Shown one piece after another: positions 16,943-26,277 of a stretch of 64,000 nt of DNA. The position numbers and the translations under genes are program-made. Numbering within the stretch: the first letter of the stretch is position 1; each line of letters begins with the position of its first letter. This DNA comes from Synechococcus sp. PCC 7335. Lineage in GTDB: Bacteria > Cyanobacteriota > Cyanobacteriia > Phormidesmidales > Phormidesmidaceae. The notes below the pieces were generated by a model. It saw only the letters and a program-made list of their open reading frames with translations. It was not told the origin of the DNA and did not search any database. The DNA lies in contig NZ_DS989904.1 in assembly GCF_000155595.1 (NCBI RefSeq), forward strand, positions 4,083,887-4,147,886, written 5' to 3'.

Positions 16943-19606
16943 TCAGCTATTGAGTATCTCTTTTATCTGGTCTTTAGCTACTTCTAGAGCTTCAGGTAGC
17001 TTTGTTGCGTCGCGTCCACCCGCCTGAGCAAAGTGAGGCCGACCACCACCACCACCGCCAGTCAGTTTGGCAATACCACCGATAAACTTACCTGCTTGTA
17101 GCCCTTTACTAATCACTGGCTTACTAAAAGCAGCGACCAAACTGACTTTGCCCTCAGTAGGAACAGACCCTAACACGACGGCGCCATCGCCCAGCTTTTG
17201 CAGCAGTCTTTCAGCGGCTGTCTTTAGCGCATCAGCTTCTACAGCCTCTAGATTCGCAACAATGATTGGAATTCCGCCTATGGCTTCCGCCTTGTTCAAA
17301 AGCTGATCAGATTTCGCCAGGGCTAGTTCCGACTTGAGCGCAGCTAGGTCTTTCTGAGCATTTTTGAGTTCGGTTTGTAGAGCAGTGACGCGATCGCTAA
17401 TCTCTTCTGGCTTGGTCTTGAACCGGGCACTAAGGTCTCTAACGATGCGATCGCGCACTTCTAAGTAGTCTAAAACCGCCGGTCCGGCCACTGCTTCGAT
17501 ACGTCTGATGCCAGCGGCGATACCCGTCTCAGAGATAATTTTAAACACGCCAATCTCAGCAGTATTGCTCACATGCGTACCGCCGCATAGCTCCATCGAA
17601 ACGCCAGGATAGTCAATCACCCGTACTTCATCGCCGTATTTTTCACCAAACATCGCCACTGCGCCTTTAGCCTTAGCTTCCGCGATCGGCATAGTTTGCA
17701 CGTCGGCGTCATGAGCTTCGGCAATCCAGCTGTTCACCTGTTTTTCTACCTGCTGCAACTGCTCTGGTGTTAGCGCCTGCGGACAGTGAAAGTCGAAACG
17801 TAACCGATCAAAATCAACTAGAGAGCCTGCTTGTGAAATTGACTCATTCACTAAACTCTTTAATGCCGCCTGAAGTAAGTGAGTGGCCGTATGGTTGGCC
17901 TGAGCACGGCGACGGCAAGCCCGATCGATCTGGGCGCTTACTTGACTATCAACCGTGAGACTGCCGCGCTCAACTTTACCGAAGTGGACAAAGAAAGCCC
18001 CTTCCTTTTTCACATCCTCGATGCGAATAACAACGGTATCACCCGATAGATAGCCGCGATCGCCAATCTGCCCCCCCGACTCTGCATAGAAGGGCGTTTG
18101 ATCTAGGACTATCTGCACATCATCGCCGGTTTCAGCTAGGTCAACCGACTCTCCATTAATCAAGATCGCTTCTACCCGACTTTGACTGTTTAAACGCTGA
18201 TAACCAATAAACTCAGTAGAGTCAATCTGCTCAGCTAGCGTGTCCAAGCTGCTTTGAACGGTAAGGTCAATTGTTTCATGCGCTGCCTTTGAACGCTCTC
18301 GCTGTTGGGACATCTCTATCTCAAAGCGTTCAGTATCTACTGTGATGCCACTTTCTTCCGCAATTTCTTGCGTCAACTCTAAGGGAAAGCCATAGGTGTC
18401 ATATAGCTCGAACGCATCTTTACCTGACACCTGCTTAGGCTGCTCTGCCAAGATATCGGCTAGTCTCTTTTCACCTCTAGCGAGTGTCTGTAGAAACTGG
18501 GTCTCTTCTCTATCTAGCTCGTTCTTGATTGCGGTCTCACGAGTGCGTACTGCTGGATAAGCGTCTTCAGTAAGCGCTATTGAGCGTTCAGCGACTTCAG
18601 TTGTGAAAGGCCGATCAATGCCTAGTAATCTACCGTGACGTACCACGCGGCGAATTAATCGGCGCAACACATAGCCTCTGCCCACATTAGAGGCGCTAAT
18701 CCCATCGGCGACCATATGCATCACCGCCCGCACATGATCGCCAATCACCTTCAGTGATACTTTCTGCGCATCAGTTGCTTGGTGGTAGTCGAGATTCGCG
18801 ATCTGGGCTGCCGCCTGAATGATTGGCAAGATTAGATCAGTCTCGTAGTTATTTGGTACGCCCTGCAAGATCTGAGCCATCCGCTCTAGCCCTAGACCCG
18901 TGTCAATGTTCTGTGCCTGCAGGGGTTCTAAATTACCTTCTGCGTCGCGATTGTACTGCATGAAGACAAGGTTGTAGTACTCAATAAATCGGGTGTCGTC
19001 TTCAAGATCGATAGTATCGTCGCCGCGTTCAGGATGAAAGTCATAGTAAAGCTCTGAGCAGGGACCGCAGGGGCCGGTCGGACCAGATTTCCAGAAGTTA
19101 TCTGCTTCGCCCATGCGAATGATCCGATTTTCGGGGATGCCAATTTCGTCTCGCCAAATCGCAAAGGCTTCGTCATCGTCTCGAAAGATACTAGGAACAA
19201 TGCGATCAGCAGGCAGCTTAAAGATCTCTGTTGAAAGTTCCCAAGCCCATGCTATTGCTTGCGCTTTGAAATAGTCACCAAAGCTGAAGTTGCCTAGCAT
19301 TTCAAAAAACGTATGATGGCGAGCGGTGCGCCCAACATTCTCGATATCGTTGGTGCGAATACACTTTTGTGAGGTGGTTGCTCTATCAAACTCTACCGAG
19401 CGCTGACCTAGGAAGATGGGCTTAAAAGGGAGCATACCCGCGATCGTTAGCAGCACAGTTGGATCTTCGGGCACAAGTGACGCGCTATCGAGGATTCTGT
19501 GGCCTCTAGCTTCATAGAACGACAAAAACTGCTTGCGTATGTCGGCGCCGCTTAGGAAAGGAAGCTGTGGAGAATTGGACTTTGAGTTTGAAGTGGTAAC
19601 AGACAT
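16943..19606 (-). CDS. alaS: Alanyl-tRNA synthetase
   Basis: An 887-residue class II synthetase that charges tRNA-Ala with alanine in the cytoplasm. The catalytic domain (about 20-260) has TIAGMLPFKPIFLGQ, TSQKCIRTNDIENVGRTARH, and HTFFEMLGNFSFGDYFK. The editing domain carries zinc ligands HTATHLLQ and CGGTH (in SMELCGGTHVSNT). The C-terminal part has a coiled coil and the Gly-rich KLTGGGGGGRPHFAQAGGRD. Length and all motifs are standard. The N-terminus has about 15 extra polar residues (VTTSNSKSNSPQ). No oddities. Confidence 0.98.
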   Translation of the reverse strand: MSVTTSNSKSNSPQLPFLSGADIRKQFLSFYEARGHRILDSASLVPEDPTVLLTIAGMLPFKPIFLGQRSVEFDRATTSQKCIRTNDIENVGRTARHHTFFEMLGNFSFGDYFKAQAIAWAWELSTEIFKLPADRIVPSIFRDDDEAFAIWRDEIGIPENRIIRMGEADNFWKSGPTGPCGPCSELYYDFHPERGDDTIDLEDDTRFIEYYNLVFMQYNRDAEGNLEPLQAQNIDTGLGLERMAQILQGVPNNYETDLILPIIQAAAQIANLDYHQATDAQKVSLKVIGDHVRAVMHMVADGISASNVGRGYVLRRLIRRVVRHGRLLGIDRPFTTEVAERSIALTEDAYPAVRTRETAIKNELDREETQFLQTLARGEKRLADILAEQPKQVSGKDAFELYDTYGFPLELTQEIAEESGITVDTERFEIEMSQQRERSKAAHETIDLTVQSSLDTLAEQIDSTEFIGYQRLNSQSRVEAILINGESVDLAETGDDVQIVLDQTPFYAESGGQIGDRGYLSGDTVVIRIEDVKKEGAFFVHFGKVERGSLTVDSQVSAQIDRACRRRAQANHTATHLLQAALKSLVNESISQAGSLVDFDRLRFDFHCPQALTPEQLQQVEKQVNSWIAEAHDADVQTMPIAEAKAKGAVAMFGEKYGDEVRVIDYPGVSMELCGGTHVSNTAEIGVFKIISETGIAAGIRRIEAVAGPAVLDYLEVRDRIVRDLSARFKTKPEEISDRVTALQTELKNAQKDLAALKSELALAKSDQLLNKAEAIGGIPIIVANLEAVEADALKTAAERLLQKLGDGAVVLGSVPTEGKVSLVAAFSKPVISKGLQAGKFIGGIAKLTGGGGGGRPHFAQAGGRDATKLPEALEVAKDQIKEILNS

Positions 19607-19960
19607 AAGCGAGGGCTGCAGGCTTTAGAGAAGCTCGAATTTTGACAGAGGGCAAAATTCCCTAGATTTGATCAATGTTGCCACACTCTAGGATGTTCTA
19701 TGGCATTTTGTCCTAACAAGTTTGAATCCGGTTGGTTCGTAGCTTAATAGCAACAACAAACATCGGTAGGCTCCTTTAGCTTTGGAAGCTCAACATCTTT
19801 ATGGATAGCACTCTGTTGATCTAGATGAAGCTACTCGCATAGAGCGGGTTAAATTAGCTGAAGGTAAAAGCGCATCTTGAGCGCTATCAGGTAGCTAGCG
19901 GCGTAAACATATGACATTGCCATTCTAAGGTTAACCTTGTACGAATCGCGAGCGCTTTGC
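19607..19960. other. Spacer with a possible decayed short coding remnant
   Basis: A 354-bp stretch between alaS and the peptidase gene without an intact gene. On the plus strand near 19787-19880 one frame reads EAQHLYG, a stop, then HSVDLDEATRIERVKLAEGK and a stop. It looks protein-like and charge-balanced, but I cannot assign it to a family. It may be a fragment of a small gene or chance. Confidence 0.25.
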
Positions 19961-20695
19961 CTAAGCTCTAGACGATGGCTGAAACGGCTGAGGACTATCG
20001 GTCTTGCTTACTTCAACTCTATTCGTCTCAATAACCTGTAAGCAACTTTCTACGGATGATCCTTTAGACATCGCTTCTACCAAAGCATCGTAAGCCTGCT
20101 TTTGTTTTTCTAGCAGCGTCTGAGCTTGTAGTAGCGCCCAACGAATCTGAGTCTCGGCAGCACTAGCCGTTCGCTGTGTCTGTTTCCAGAGGAGTCTGAG
20201 TTTTGTCTGGTCGTCTTCACCGCCTTCTGCGCTGCCATAGATTTGAGTTTCAGCGGCAATTCCGGCCATCCATAAGATGCAGTAGCGGTTAACCTGCTGG
20301 GCTGAGATCGTGCCGGTCGCCAAATCATTTTCTATAGCGGCTGTATCTAAAACCACACCCCCTAGTCCGGGTACGCCAGCTTTGGTGGCTTCCCAGGCGC
20401 TGAGGGTATAGCTTTGTACCGGAATATCTAGCAGGTGAGCAACCAAAAAATGTCCAGCTTCGTGATGGAGAATCCGCTGACGATATTCTGAAGACTGGCG
20501 GGAGATTAGATCGATGAGAATGTTGCCACCCCTACCTTGAGCTCCAAAACGATCAATGGCAATGACACCAGCAATGCTGGAGAGCGCGATCGCCACCGCA
20601 CCAGGCGAAATGTTAAACAGTGGTCCCACTAAGCTCAGCATAGTGAAGCCGAATACAGAGACCGCGAGTAGATTAAGCGTGGTGGGGTTCATCAA
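19961..20695 (-). CDS. M41-type (FtsH-like) membrane peptidase without AAA domain
   Basis: A 244-residue protein with two N-terminal hydrophobic segments (about 8-28 and 31-48) and then a peptidase M41-like domain. The zinc motif is H78-E-A-G-H82 (RILHHEAGHFLVAHLLDIPV). A downstream block MAGIAAETQIYGSAEGGEDD aligns with the FtsH region carrying the third metal ligand, which seems kept as an Asp. The AAA ATPase domain of FtsH is absent. Cyanobacteria have conserved proteins of this kind, often annotated as ATP-dependent Zn protease although they cannot bind ATP by themselves. It could be a stand-alone protease or an FtsH partner; the substrate is unknown. Confidence 0.8.
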   Translation of the reverse strand: MMNPTTLNLLAVSVFGFTMLSLVGPLFNISPGAVAIALSSIAGVIAIDRFGAQGRGGNILIDLISRQSSEYRQRILHHEAGHFLVAHLLDIPVQSYTLSAWEATKAGVPGLGGVVLDTAAIENDLATGTISAQQVNRYCILWMAGIAAETQIYGSAEGGEDDQTKLRLLWKQTQRTASAAETQIRWALLQAQTLLEKQKQAYDALVEAMSKGSSVESCLQVIETNRVEVSKTDSPQPFQPSSRA

Positions 20696-20822
20696 AGGCG
20701 ATTAGAAAAGAATTTACGGTCTATAGTGGCTGTTAGATCTATGGGTAAGTAGAGCTATAGGCATCGCGATTCGCGATATATGAATTCAGTCGCATACTGC
20801 TATATAGCTACTATCTATAGAA

Positions 20823-21806
20823 CTATCTATAGAACAATTCTAGACTTTCTTGGTTACCTACGTATCGCCAGTGCCAGGGCTCATAGGTTACGGCGCCATT
20901 ATCTTTGGGAAAGGACATCTCAAAATTGTAGAACGGTGCATTGGCTACTAGCCATTTGTAGGCTGGCGTCGTCTCGAAGCTTTCTTCTAAAAAAGTATCT
21001 GGTTGGCTCTGGTCAACAAAGTCAACAGCGTAGCCTGTATGGTGCTCGCTGTACCCTGGGGGAGCACTAACCTCAGCGCGGACTTTAGCACTTTCGCCAC
21101 GCTCAGCCTTTACATCAAAATAGAGATAGTTTTGGTCTTCTATTGTCCGGAAACCGGAGATAACCCCTAATCGTACGCCGCTGGCGTTGGCATCAGCGAG
21201 CATCGCACTGAGCTTAGCCTGTGCTTCTGGCTGAAGAAGGATGTCGCTACCTGACGATAGGGGCACTAACTGGCCGATATCAGCAACGTCGTAACGGCGA
21301 TGATTGAGCAGCCGATCAGGCTGGCGACTGCTAGCTGTCGTTGTTGGGTCCTCTATCAAGGTTCCGATCGACTTGTCTGCTAGTTCACTTGAATCGCCTG
21401 TTGCATCAACAGGTAGACTGGCCACATGATCAGTGCTCTCTCCTAACTGATCGGCTTGGTTACCCTGATTGGCGCGGTTGCCTGTAGATTTGCTAACACC
21501 CTCTTTCCACCGCAGAATCGTCTTTTGGCTATAGGTAGCCGCAGTGTTGATATAGAGAAAGGTCCGTTCTTTCTGCCAAACCGCAACCCCCCCTAGTCCT
21601 GCAAAGCTCACAAGGACCAGTGAAAGCAGCATGGCTCTACTAGATGACTTATGCTGAAGGTCGGCGCTTTCGACCTCTGCTAGCGAAACTTCTACTGATT
21701 CTCGACGAGCAACAGGAATCTCGTTGGAGGATGGATCGACAGGTAGCTTACTCACAGCAGCAGGTTGGCTTTGAGTGACGGGGTTTAGTGTATAGCATAG
21801 AGGCAC
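20823..21806 (-). CDS. VanY-type D-alanyl-D-alanine carboxypeptidase (M15B)
   Basis: A 327-residue envelope peptidase. A single membrane anchor lies at about residues 58-78 (MLLSLVLVSFAGLGGVAVW), followed by a polar linker (about 80-175) and an M15B domain. Motifs: VISGFRTIEDQNYLYFD, the zinc motif SEHHTGYAVDFVD and the terminal EPWHWRYVG. Members trim D-Ala from peptidoglycan stem peptides in the periplasm. The gene is 32 bp downstream of the phosphoribosyltransferase gene on the same strand, so they may be co-transcribed. A tandem 12-bp repeat (20811-20834) overlaps its stop codon. Confidence 0.88.
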   Translation of the reverse strand: MPLCYTLNPVTQSQPAAVSKLPVDPSSNEIPVARRESVEVSLAEVESADLQHKSSSRAMLLSLVLVSFAGLGGVAVWQKERTFLYINTAATYSQKTILRWKEGVSKSTGNRANQGNQADQLGESTDHVASLPVDATGDSSELADKSIGTLIEDPTTTASSRQPDRLLNHRRYDVADIGQLVPLSSGSDILLQPEAQAKLSAMLADANASGVRLGVISGFRTIEDQNYLYFDVKAERGESAKVRAEVSAPPGYSEHHTGYAVDFVDQSQPDTFLEESFETTPAYKWLVANAPFYNFEMSFPKDNGAVTYEPWHWRYVGNQESLELFYR

Positions 21807-21838
21807 AATGCAACCATCTGTACCATCAGATGAGTTGA

Positions 21839-22492
21839 TTAGTCAGTTACCGCAGCCGTCTTCGCGACCTCAGCATTCTGGACTAAGCTTTGAGCTAATA
21901 GGTTCCAGTCCATGTCCTCATACTTTTCGAAAGGCTGATGAATCCAAGGATTGCTCTGTAGGTAATGAACAGCGTAGTCAGGTTCAATTACCGAACAATC
22001 TTTGTGCCAGAGAACGGCAGTGCGGATCTCATCAATGTAAAAACCGTATCTGTGCTGTAACCAAGAGATACTACGTTTTAGACTCTGACCAGAATCAACG
22101 AGATCGTCGACTAGTAAAATGCGTGATCCCAAATTGGCTGTTGTCATGCTTAGGTCTTTAGAGAAGGTAAGCGAGCCGCGAGTTCGATTGCCCTCGCCTC
22201 CGTAGGAGGCGGTTGAAAGAATTGCCAGTGGCTGATTGGACATACGGCAAAGAATATCGCCAATACGTAGACCGCCTTTAGCAAGACAGACAATCTGATT
22301 AAACTGCCAACCAGAGCGGTGTACCATCAATGCCAATTGTTCGATGCTTCGATGGTAATCTGACCAAGTTACGTAGAGATCTGAGGGTTGAAGATCTGAG
22401 TTCTGAAGGTTTGAGGTCTGAGAGCCTGAGGGTTGAATGTTTGGAGGTTGAGGAGTAGGGACTTGGAGATCTGACATTGGAAAATTTGGCAT
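21839..22492 (-). CDS. Phosphoribosyltransferase family protein
   Basis: A 217-residue protein with a type I phosphoribosyltransferase core: an early block VCLAKGGLRIGDILCRMSNQ and the PRPP motif RILLVDDLVDSGQSL. It most resembles hypoxanthine- or xanthine-type enzymes, which form a nucleotide from a base and PRPP, but the substrate cannot be read. The first ~40 residues are Pro/Gln/Ser/Asn-rich and encoded by short degenerate DNA repeats (about 22380-22480); this part is probably disordered. The gene is head-to-head with the MFS gene, whose start lies about 60 bp beyond. Confidence 0.82.
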   Translation of the reverse strand: MPNFPMSDLQVPTPQPPNIQPSGSQTSNLQNSDLQPSDLYVTWSDYHRSIEQLALMVHRSGWQFNQIVCLAKGGLRIGDILCRMSNQPLAILSTASYGGEGNRTRGSLTFSKDLSMTTANLGSRILLVDDLVDSGQSLKRSISWLQHRYGFYIDEIRTAVLWHKDCSVIEPDYAVHYLQSNPWIHQPFEKYEDMDWNLLAQSLVQNAEVAKTAAVTD

Positions 22493-22553
22493 CTTGCCTG
22501 CGATTGCTGCTGCCGGGCTACACCACGGTTATCTATTTATACAAGGTTTTCTC

Positions 22554-23984
22554 ATGGCCAACTTAGAGCCACAGCCACAGGCGACGGTGAACTATCCGTT
22601 GCCTAAACTAACGCTACCAGTAAAGTTAGCTTATGGCGCAGGTGATATAGGCGCAGGGCTAACATCTCAGTTTCTATCTTTTTTTCTACTGATTTTTTTA
22701 ACAGATGTGGTAGGGATGCGCCCTGTTGTGGCAGGTTCTGTGCTGGCGGTTGGTAAGGTATGGGATGCTGTTAACGATCCACTGGTGGGGTTGTTTAGCG
22801 ATCGCATCAACACTCGCTGGGGCCGCCGATACCCGTGGATGTTCTTAACTGCGATTCCTTTTGGCCTATCCTACTGCTTGATTTGGATAGTACCGGGGTT
22901 TGAGAAAGAGTGGATGAGCTTTTGGTACTACGTGGCCATCACCTCGATTTTTCAGCTGTTCTTTACTACCACTAACCTGCCGTACAGCACACTGACCGCA
23001 GAAATGACGCAGGATTACGACGAGCGCACCTCGCTAACTTCTTTCCGGCTATCTTCTTCTATTATCGGGGGTCTATCGATCCTAATTGCAGCGGGTGTCC
23101 TCTCTGCGGTGATCGAAGACGAAGGCCAAAGATACCTCTTGCTTGGGATATTGGGGGGTGTCATTTCAATTGTGACTTTGTACCTGTGTATCTTTGGCAC
23201 CTATGGCTACATGCTTAAGAAAGCAACGGCAGCCGGTATGGCGCTAGGCGATATAGCAGAAGAAGAACCAGAGTCTTTTGCACAGCAGCTAAAAGTGGTT
23301 GTTCGCAATCGACCTTATTTGTTTGTGGTAGGAATCTATCTATTTTCTTGGCTAGCGCTACAGATCACAGCAGCGGTAATTCCGTTTTATGGCAAGTATT
23401 GGATGGATGTAGATGGTAGCCTGCTAGCGCTGATAGTGCAGGGGGTGGCGATCGCGATGATGTTTGTCTGCGCCGCGTTGAGCAAGCGTATCGGTAAGAA
23501 AAACCTGTATTTTTTAGGATCGGGAATTTGGATTCTGGTGCAGGTGGCCCTGTTCTTCTTGCAACCAGGACAGACAGGCATTTTGTTCGGACTATGTGCG
23601 CTCGCAGGTTTTGGAGTTGCGACAGCATACGTCGTCCCATGGTCTATCTTGCCGGATGTGATTGAGCTAGACGAACTGAAAACCGGACGTCGCCGAGAAG
23701 GAACGTTCTATGCTTTTATGACGCTGCTACAGAAGATTGGTCTAGCCTTAGGTATCTACCTGGTAGGTCTAGCGCTAGAAGTCTCTGGCTTCGATCAGAA
23801 CTTGGCTGAACAGTCCGAATCAGCGCTAAGAGCTATTCGCTTCTTTGCCGGTCCAGTACCACTAGTTCTACTTATTTGTGGCATGGTGCTGGTGTATTTC
23901 TATCCTTTGACAAGGGAGATGCACGCAGAAATTATGTTGAAATTAGCTGAGCGCAAGCGACTAGAGAAGCAAGAAGGCGCCTAA
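22554..23984 (+). CDS. MFS sugar:cation symporter, GPH family
   Basis: About 476 residues and twelve hydrophobic segments. The block VNDPLVGLFSDRINTRWGRR (about residues 65-85) is diagnostic of the glycoside-pentoside-hexuronide:cation symporters (MelB-like). WSILPDVIELDELKTGRRRE in the second half is the matching loop with the conserved Asp/Glu. These carry sugars with Na+ or H+; the substrate here is not predictable. The frame is open to a TTG at 22494, but the ATG at 22554 has AAGG a few bases upstream and starts with a family-like region (LTLPVKLAYGAGDIGAGLTS). It is single-gene, and a terminator lies 70 bp downstream. Confidence 0.88.
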   Translation: MANLEPQPQATVNYPLPKLTLPVKLAYGAGDIGAGLTSQFLSFFLLIFLTDVVGMRPVVAGSVLAVGKVWDAVNDPLVGLFSDRINTRWGRRYPWMFLTAIPFGLSYCLIWIVPGFEKEWMSFWYYVAITSIFQLFFTTTNLPYSTLTAEMTQDYDERTSLTSFRLSSSIIGGLSILIAAGVLSAVIEDEGQRYLLLGILGGVISIVTLYLCIFGTYGYMLKKATAAGMALGDIAEEEPESFAQQLKVVVRNRPYLFVVGIYLFSWLALQITAAVIPFYGKYWMDVDGSLLALIVQGVAIAMMFVCAALSKRIGKKNLYFLGSGIWILVQVALFFLQPGQTGILFGLCALAGFGVATAYVVPWSILPDVIELDELKTGRRREGTFYAFMTLLQKIGLALGIYLVGLALEVSGFDQNLAEQSESALRAIRFFAGPVPLVLLICGMVLVYFYPLTREMHAEIMLKLAERKRLEKQEGA

Positions 23985-24053
23985 CTTCTATGGGCAATGC
24001 CTATAGTAGATATCCCGCTCTACGTAGATATTTTGCTCTACATAAACTCTATA

Positions 24054-24094
24054 CAAAAAGAGCAGACAGATAGTTAGGCTCATCCGTCTGCTCT
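24054..24094. terminator. Terminator between convergent MFS and lipoprotein genes
   Basis: Arms AGAGCAGACAGAT (24059-24071) and ATCCGTCTGCTCT (24082-24094) pair with one mismatch around a 10-nt loop. On the minus strand the stem is followed by TTTTTG, so it best fits the end of the minus-strand lipoprotein gene (stop at 24182); it may also stop the plus-strand transcript. Confidence 0.75.
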
Positions 24095-24181
24095 AAACTT
24101 AAGTCATACTACTTAGGCTGTACTAAAGGGATACAGAATTATGATTGATTCTTTACCTTCGTTTTTTCTACTGAACTTGAG

Positions 24182-24994
24182 TTATTCAGGGACTGCTGAT
24201 GGGTAGACCGTATCCGCAACAAAGACAGGCTTGGTTTCATATTCAGCTTCAATGGTCTCTTTGACAGAAAGATCCCATTGCAAATCGTAGTCCCTTTCGA
24301 ATTCAGCCGTGATATAGGGTCTGAGTACACCGGTCGCTGTCACAAACTCTCCATCTTTGACAGGGGAGACTAGGTCACCAGGAATCACTAATAAGTCGTC
24401 TCCGCCAAATAGCTCCTCTTCGTCCATTGTAAAGAGACCAGATTCGAGGATATCTTCGACTTCACCTTCTACTGCAATCCTCTTGTTGTAATAAATCTCC
24501 GGGTTTTCCGTAATCTCACCCGGATCAGGGGCAAGCGCAATTGACTCGGCGATAATAACTGGCTGATCCTCATACTCGCTATACAGGTCCGCATCTAAGG
24601 TCAGACCATACTCAGTCGAAACAGCCGTCATTGCGAAAGTTTCTACCTGACCGGTGACCTGCACTTCAGTTTCACCGACATCAGGGACAACGAAAGGCTC
24701 TGAGGAGGCATTGATGACTAAGATACCTTCTCCATCGAAGTAGTCATCATCTGCCATCAAGAAAGCAGTCTCGTCAACGGTATCTTCTACTTCAGCTCGA
24801 ATGGTAATTTCTTCGCCTACGTAGCTAGCGGTGTCGTCAACGAGTTCTTCACTAGTAACATTGGCTTCTTCAGCGGCGGTGTCGTTGCTCTGAGGTGATG
24901 CACATGCCGGTAGCAAGAACAAAGAAGCTGCTGCCAATAGCTTCAACGCAGTTGCGTTACCGCTCGGTTTATCATTCACTGGTTTAGTTCTCAT
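24182..24994 (-). CDS. Acidic lipoprotein with two tandem domains, function unknown
   Basis: A 270-residue protein. The signal peptide ends in a lipobox with Cys31 (LFLLPAC), so it is a predicted lipoprotein. The mature part is very acidic and contains two similar units of about 100 residues. Unit one (about 50-155) starts GEEITIRAEVEDTVDETAFL and ends DQPVIIAESI. Unit two (about 165-265) starts NKRIAVEGEVEDILESGLFT and ends TKPVFVADTV. Each has a beta-rich pattern with AEV/GEV at the start and a V/G-T-G turn in the middle, reminiscent of OB-fold domains; this is inference only. I do not recognise a named family. It is single-gene, with terminator downstream. Confidence 0.75.
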   Translation of the reverse strand: MRTKPVNDKPSGNATALKLLAAASLFLLPACASPQSNDTAAEEANVTSEELVDDTASYVGEEITIRAEVEDTVDETAFLMADDDYFDGEGILVINASSEPFVVPDVGETEVQVTGQVETFAMTAVSTEYGLTLDADLYSEYEDQPVIIAESIALAPDPGEITENPEIYYNKRIAVEGEVEDILESGLFTMDEEELFGGDDLLVIPGDLVSPVKDGEFVTATGVLRPYITAEFERDYDLQWDLSVKETIEAEYETKPVFVADTVYPSAVPE

Positions 24995-25209
24995 GTTTTA
25001 TCTCCTCAGTTTATGTAATGTTTCCCACCTCATTAATGTAAGCAGCTCTACACAAGCACGGGATTCTCTCCTGCGGCCTAACTTTTTGTATCCTAAGATA
25101 CATATTTTTGTACAAAGACAGATAGAGATTTCCTTGGCTCTACGCCCACCGTCGTAACTGCCTCATTGCCACCTTATATATTCGACTATATTCGACGCTG
25201 CTCTGTCAT

Positions 25210-26277
25210 ATGACTCTTTTTTCAAACTTAGAACCTAGCGGCACCCGACTAAAACACAGACCAGGCAGCGTATTCGATAGTGCTACTTTGATCGCCGGAA
25301 CAACAGTCGGAGCGGGCATTCTGGCATTACCGCTGGTGACTACCCCTGCAGGGCTGCTGCCTTCGACTGTGTTGATGATACTATCGTGGCTGTATATGCT
25401 GATCTCTGGCCTGCTAATTGCAGAAGCCAACCTGCAGGTTATGCAGCGGCTGGGTCGATCTCAAGTAGGTCTTTTAGCAACGATTCAAAATAGCTTAGGT
25501 CGGCGTGGTGCGATCGCCTCTGGAGCCGTCTATATCTTCATTCACTACGCGCTGCTTGTGGCCTATGTCTCTAGGGGTGGCAGCATTCTCACCGCCGCGC
25601 TGAAAAATTCGTCCTTGTCCTTTTCGATTCCTACACTTTCGACTGCCTGGATGGGTCATCTTCTTTTCGTCTTGATTTTTGGTGGCATTCTCTTTTGGGG
25701 AAGTGAGCGCTTTGTCACTGGATTGAACAATATCTTGGTGGCGGTTGTCATAGCCTCTTTTATGCGGCTGCTGTGGCTGACCGTAGAGAAAGTGGAGATT
25801 TCACGCTGGGCCAATCAGCATTGGGATGCGGCAGGCGCTATCATTCCGGTGCTGTTTGTCGCTTTTGTCTATCAAAATGTGGTGCCCGTTGTCACTCATC
25901 AGCTAGAAGGAGACAAACGGCGAGCGCGATGGGCAATTGTCTTGGGCTCTCTGGTACCACTGGTGATGTTTGCCATCTGGAACGCGGTGATTCTAGGCAG
26001 TGTAGACTGGCGAGGCGGATGGCTAGACGGGCTAGAGCCGACTGAATTGCTAAGAGGCGGCCTCGGTCGACCCGGGATACGGACGGCAGCGTCAGTATTT
26101 TCCGAATTTGCGATCGCGACTTCTTTTATTGGGTTTGCGCTAGGTCTATTCAGTGTCTTTGAAGATGTTTTCAGAGACTTTAGGCCCAGTAGTCTTATCC
26201 TAAGAAAAGTGTTGTTTTATACCCTGATTCTGCTGCCGCCACTTGCGCTATCGGCTCTCAATCCGAATATTTTTTGA
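25210..26277 (+). CDS. Aromatic amino acid permease (tyrosine/tryptophan type), N-terminal part of a split gene
   Basis: 355 residues with about ten hydrophobic segments. The start, VFDSATLIAGTTVGAGILAL then PLVTTPAG, is typical of the hydroxy/aromatic amino acid permeases (TyrP/Mtr/TnaB group), as is VAFVYQNVVPVVTHQLEGDK. These take up tyrosine or tryptophan with H+. The frame stops at TGA 26275-26277, directly after a run of six T (26270-26275), in the middle of a conserved C-terminal part (LPPLALSALNPNIF). The next frame continues without loss (LSAVSWAGAFGNSVLFGIIP). One extra T would join the two. It is either a true frameshift, a slippage site, or a sequence error. Confidence 0.82.
   Translation: MTLFSNLEPSGTRLKHRPGSVFDSATLIAGTTVGAGILALPLVTTPAGLLPSTVLMILSWLYMLISGLLIAEANLQVMQRLGRSQVGLLATIQNSLGRRGAIASGAVYIFIHYALLVAYVSRGGSILTAALKNSSLSFSIPTLSTAWMGHLLFVLIFGGILFWGSERFVTGLNNILVAVVIASFMRLLWLTVEKVEISRWANQHWDAAGAIIPVLFVAFVYQNVVPVVTHQLEGDKRRARWAIVLGSLVPLVMFAIWNAVILGSVDWRGGWLDGLEPTELLRGGLGRPGIRTAASVFSEFAIATSFIGFALGLFSVFEDVFRDFRPSSLILRKVLFYTLILLPPLALSALNPNIF

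Noticed and set aside
19728..19760. GTTTGAATCC resembling a tRNA T-arm
   Set aside because: No matching acceptor, anticodon or D-arm could be placed around it.
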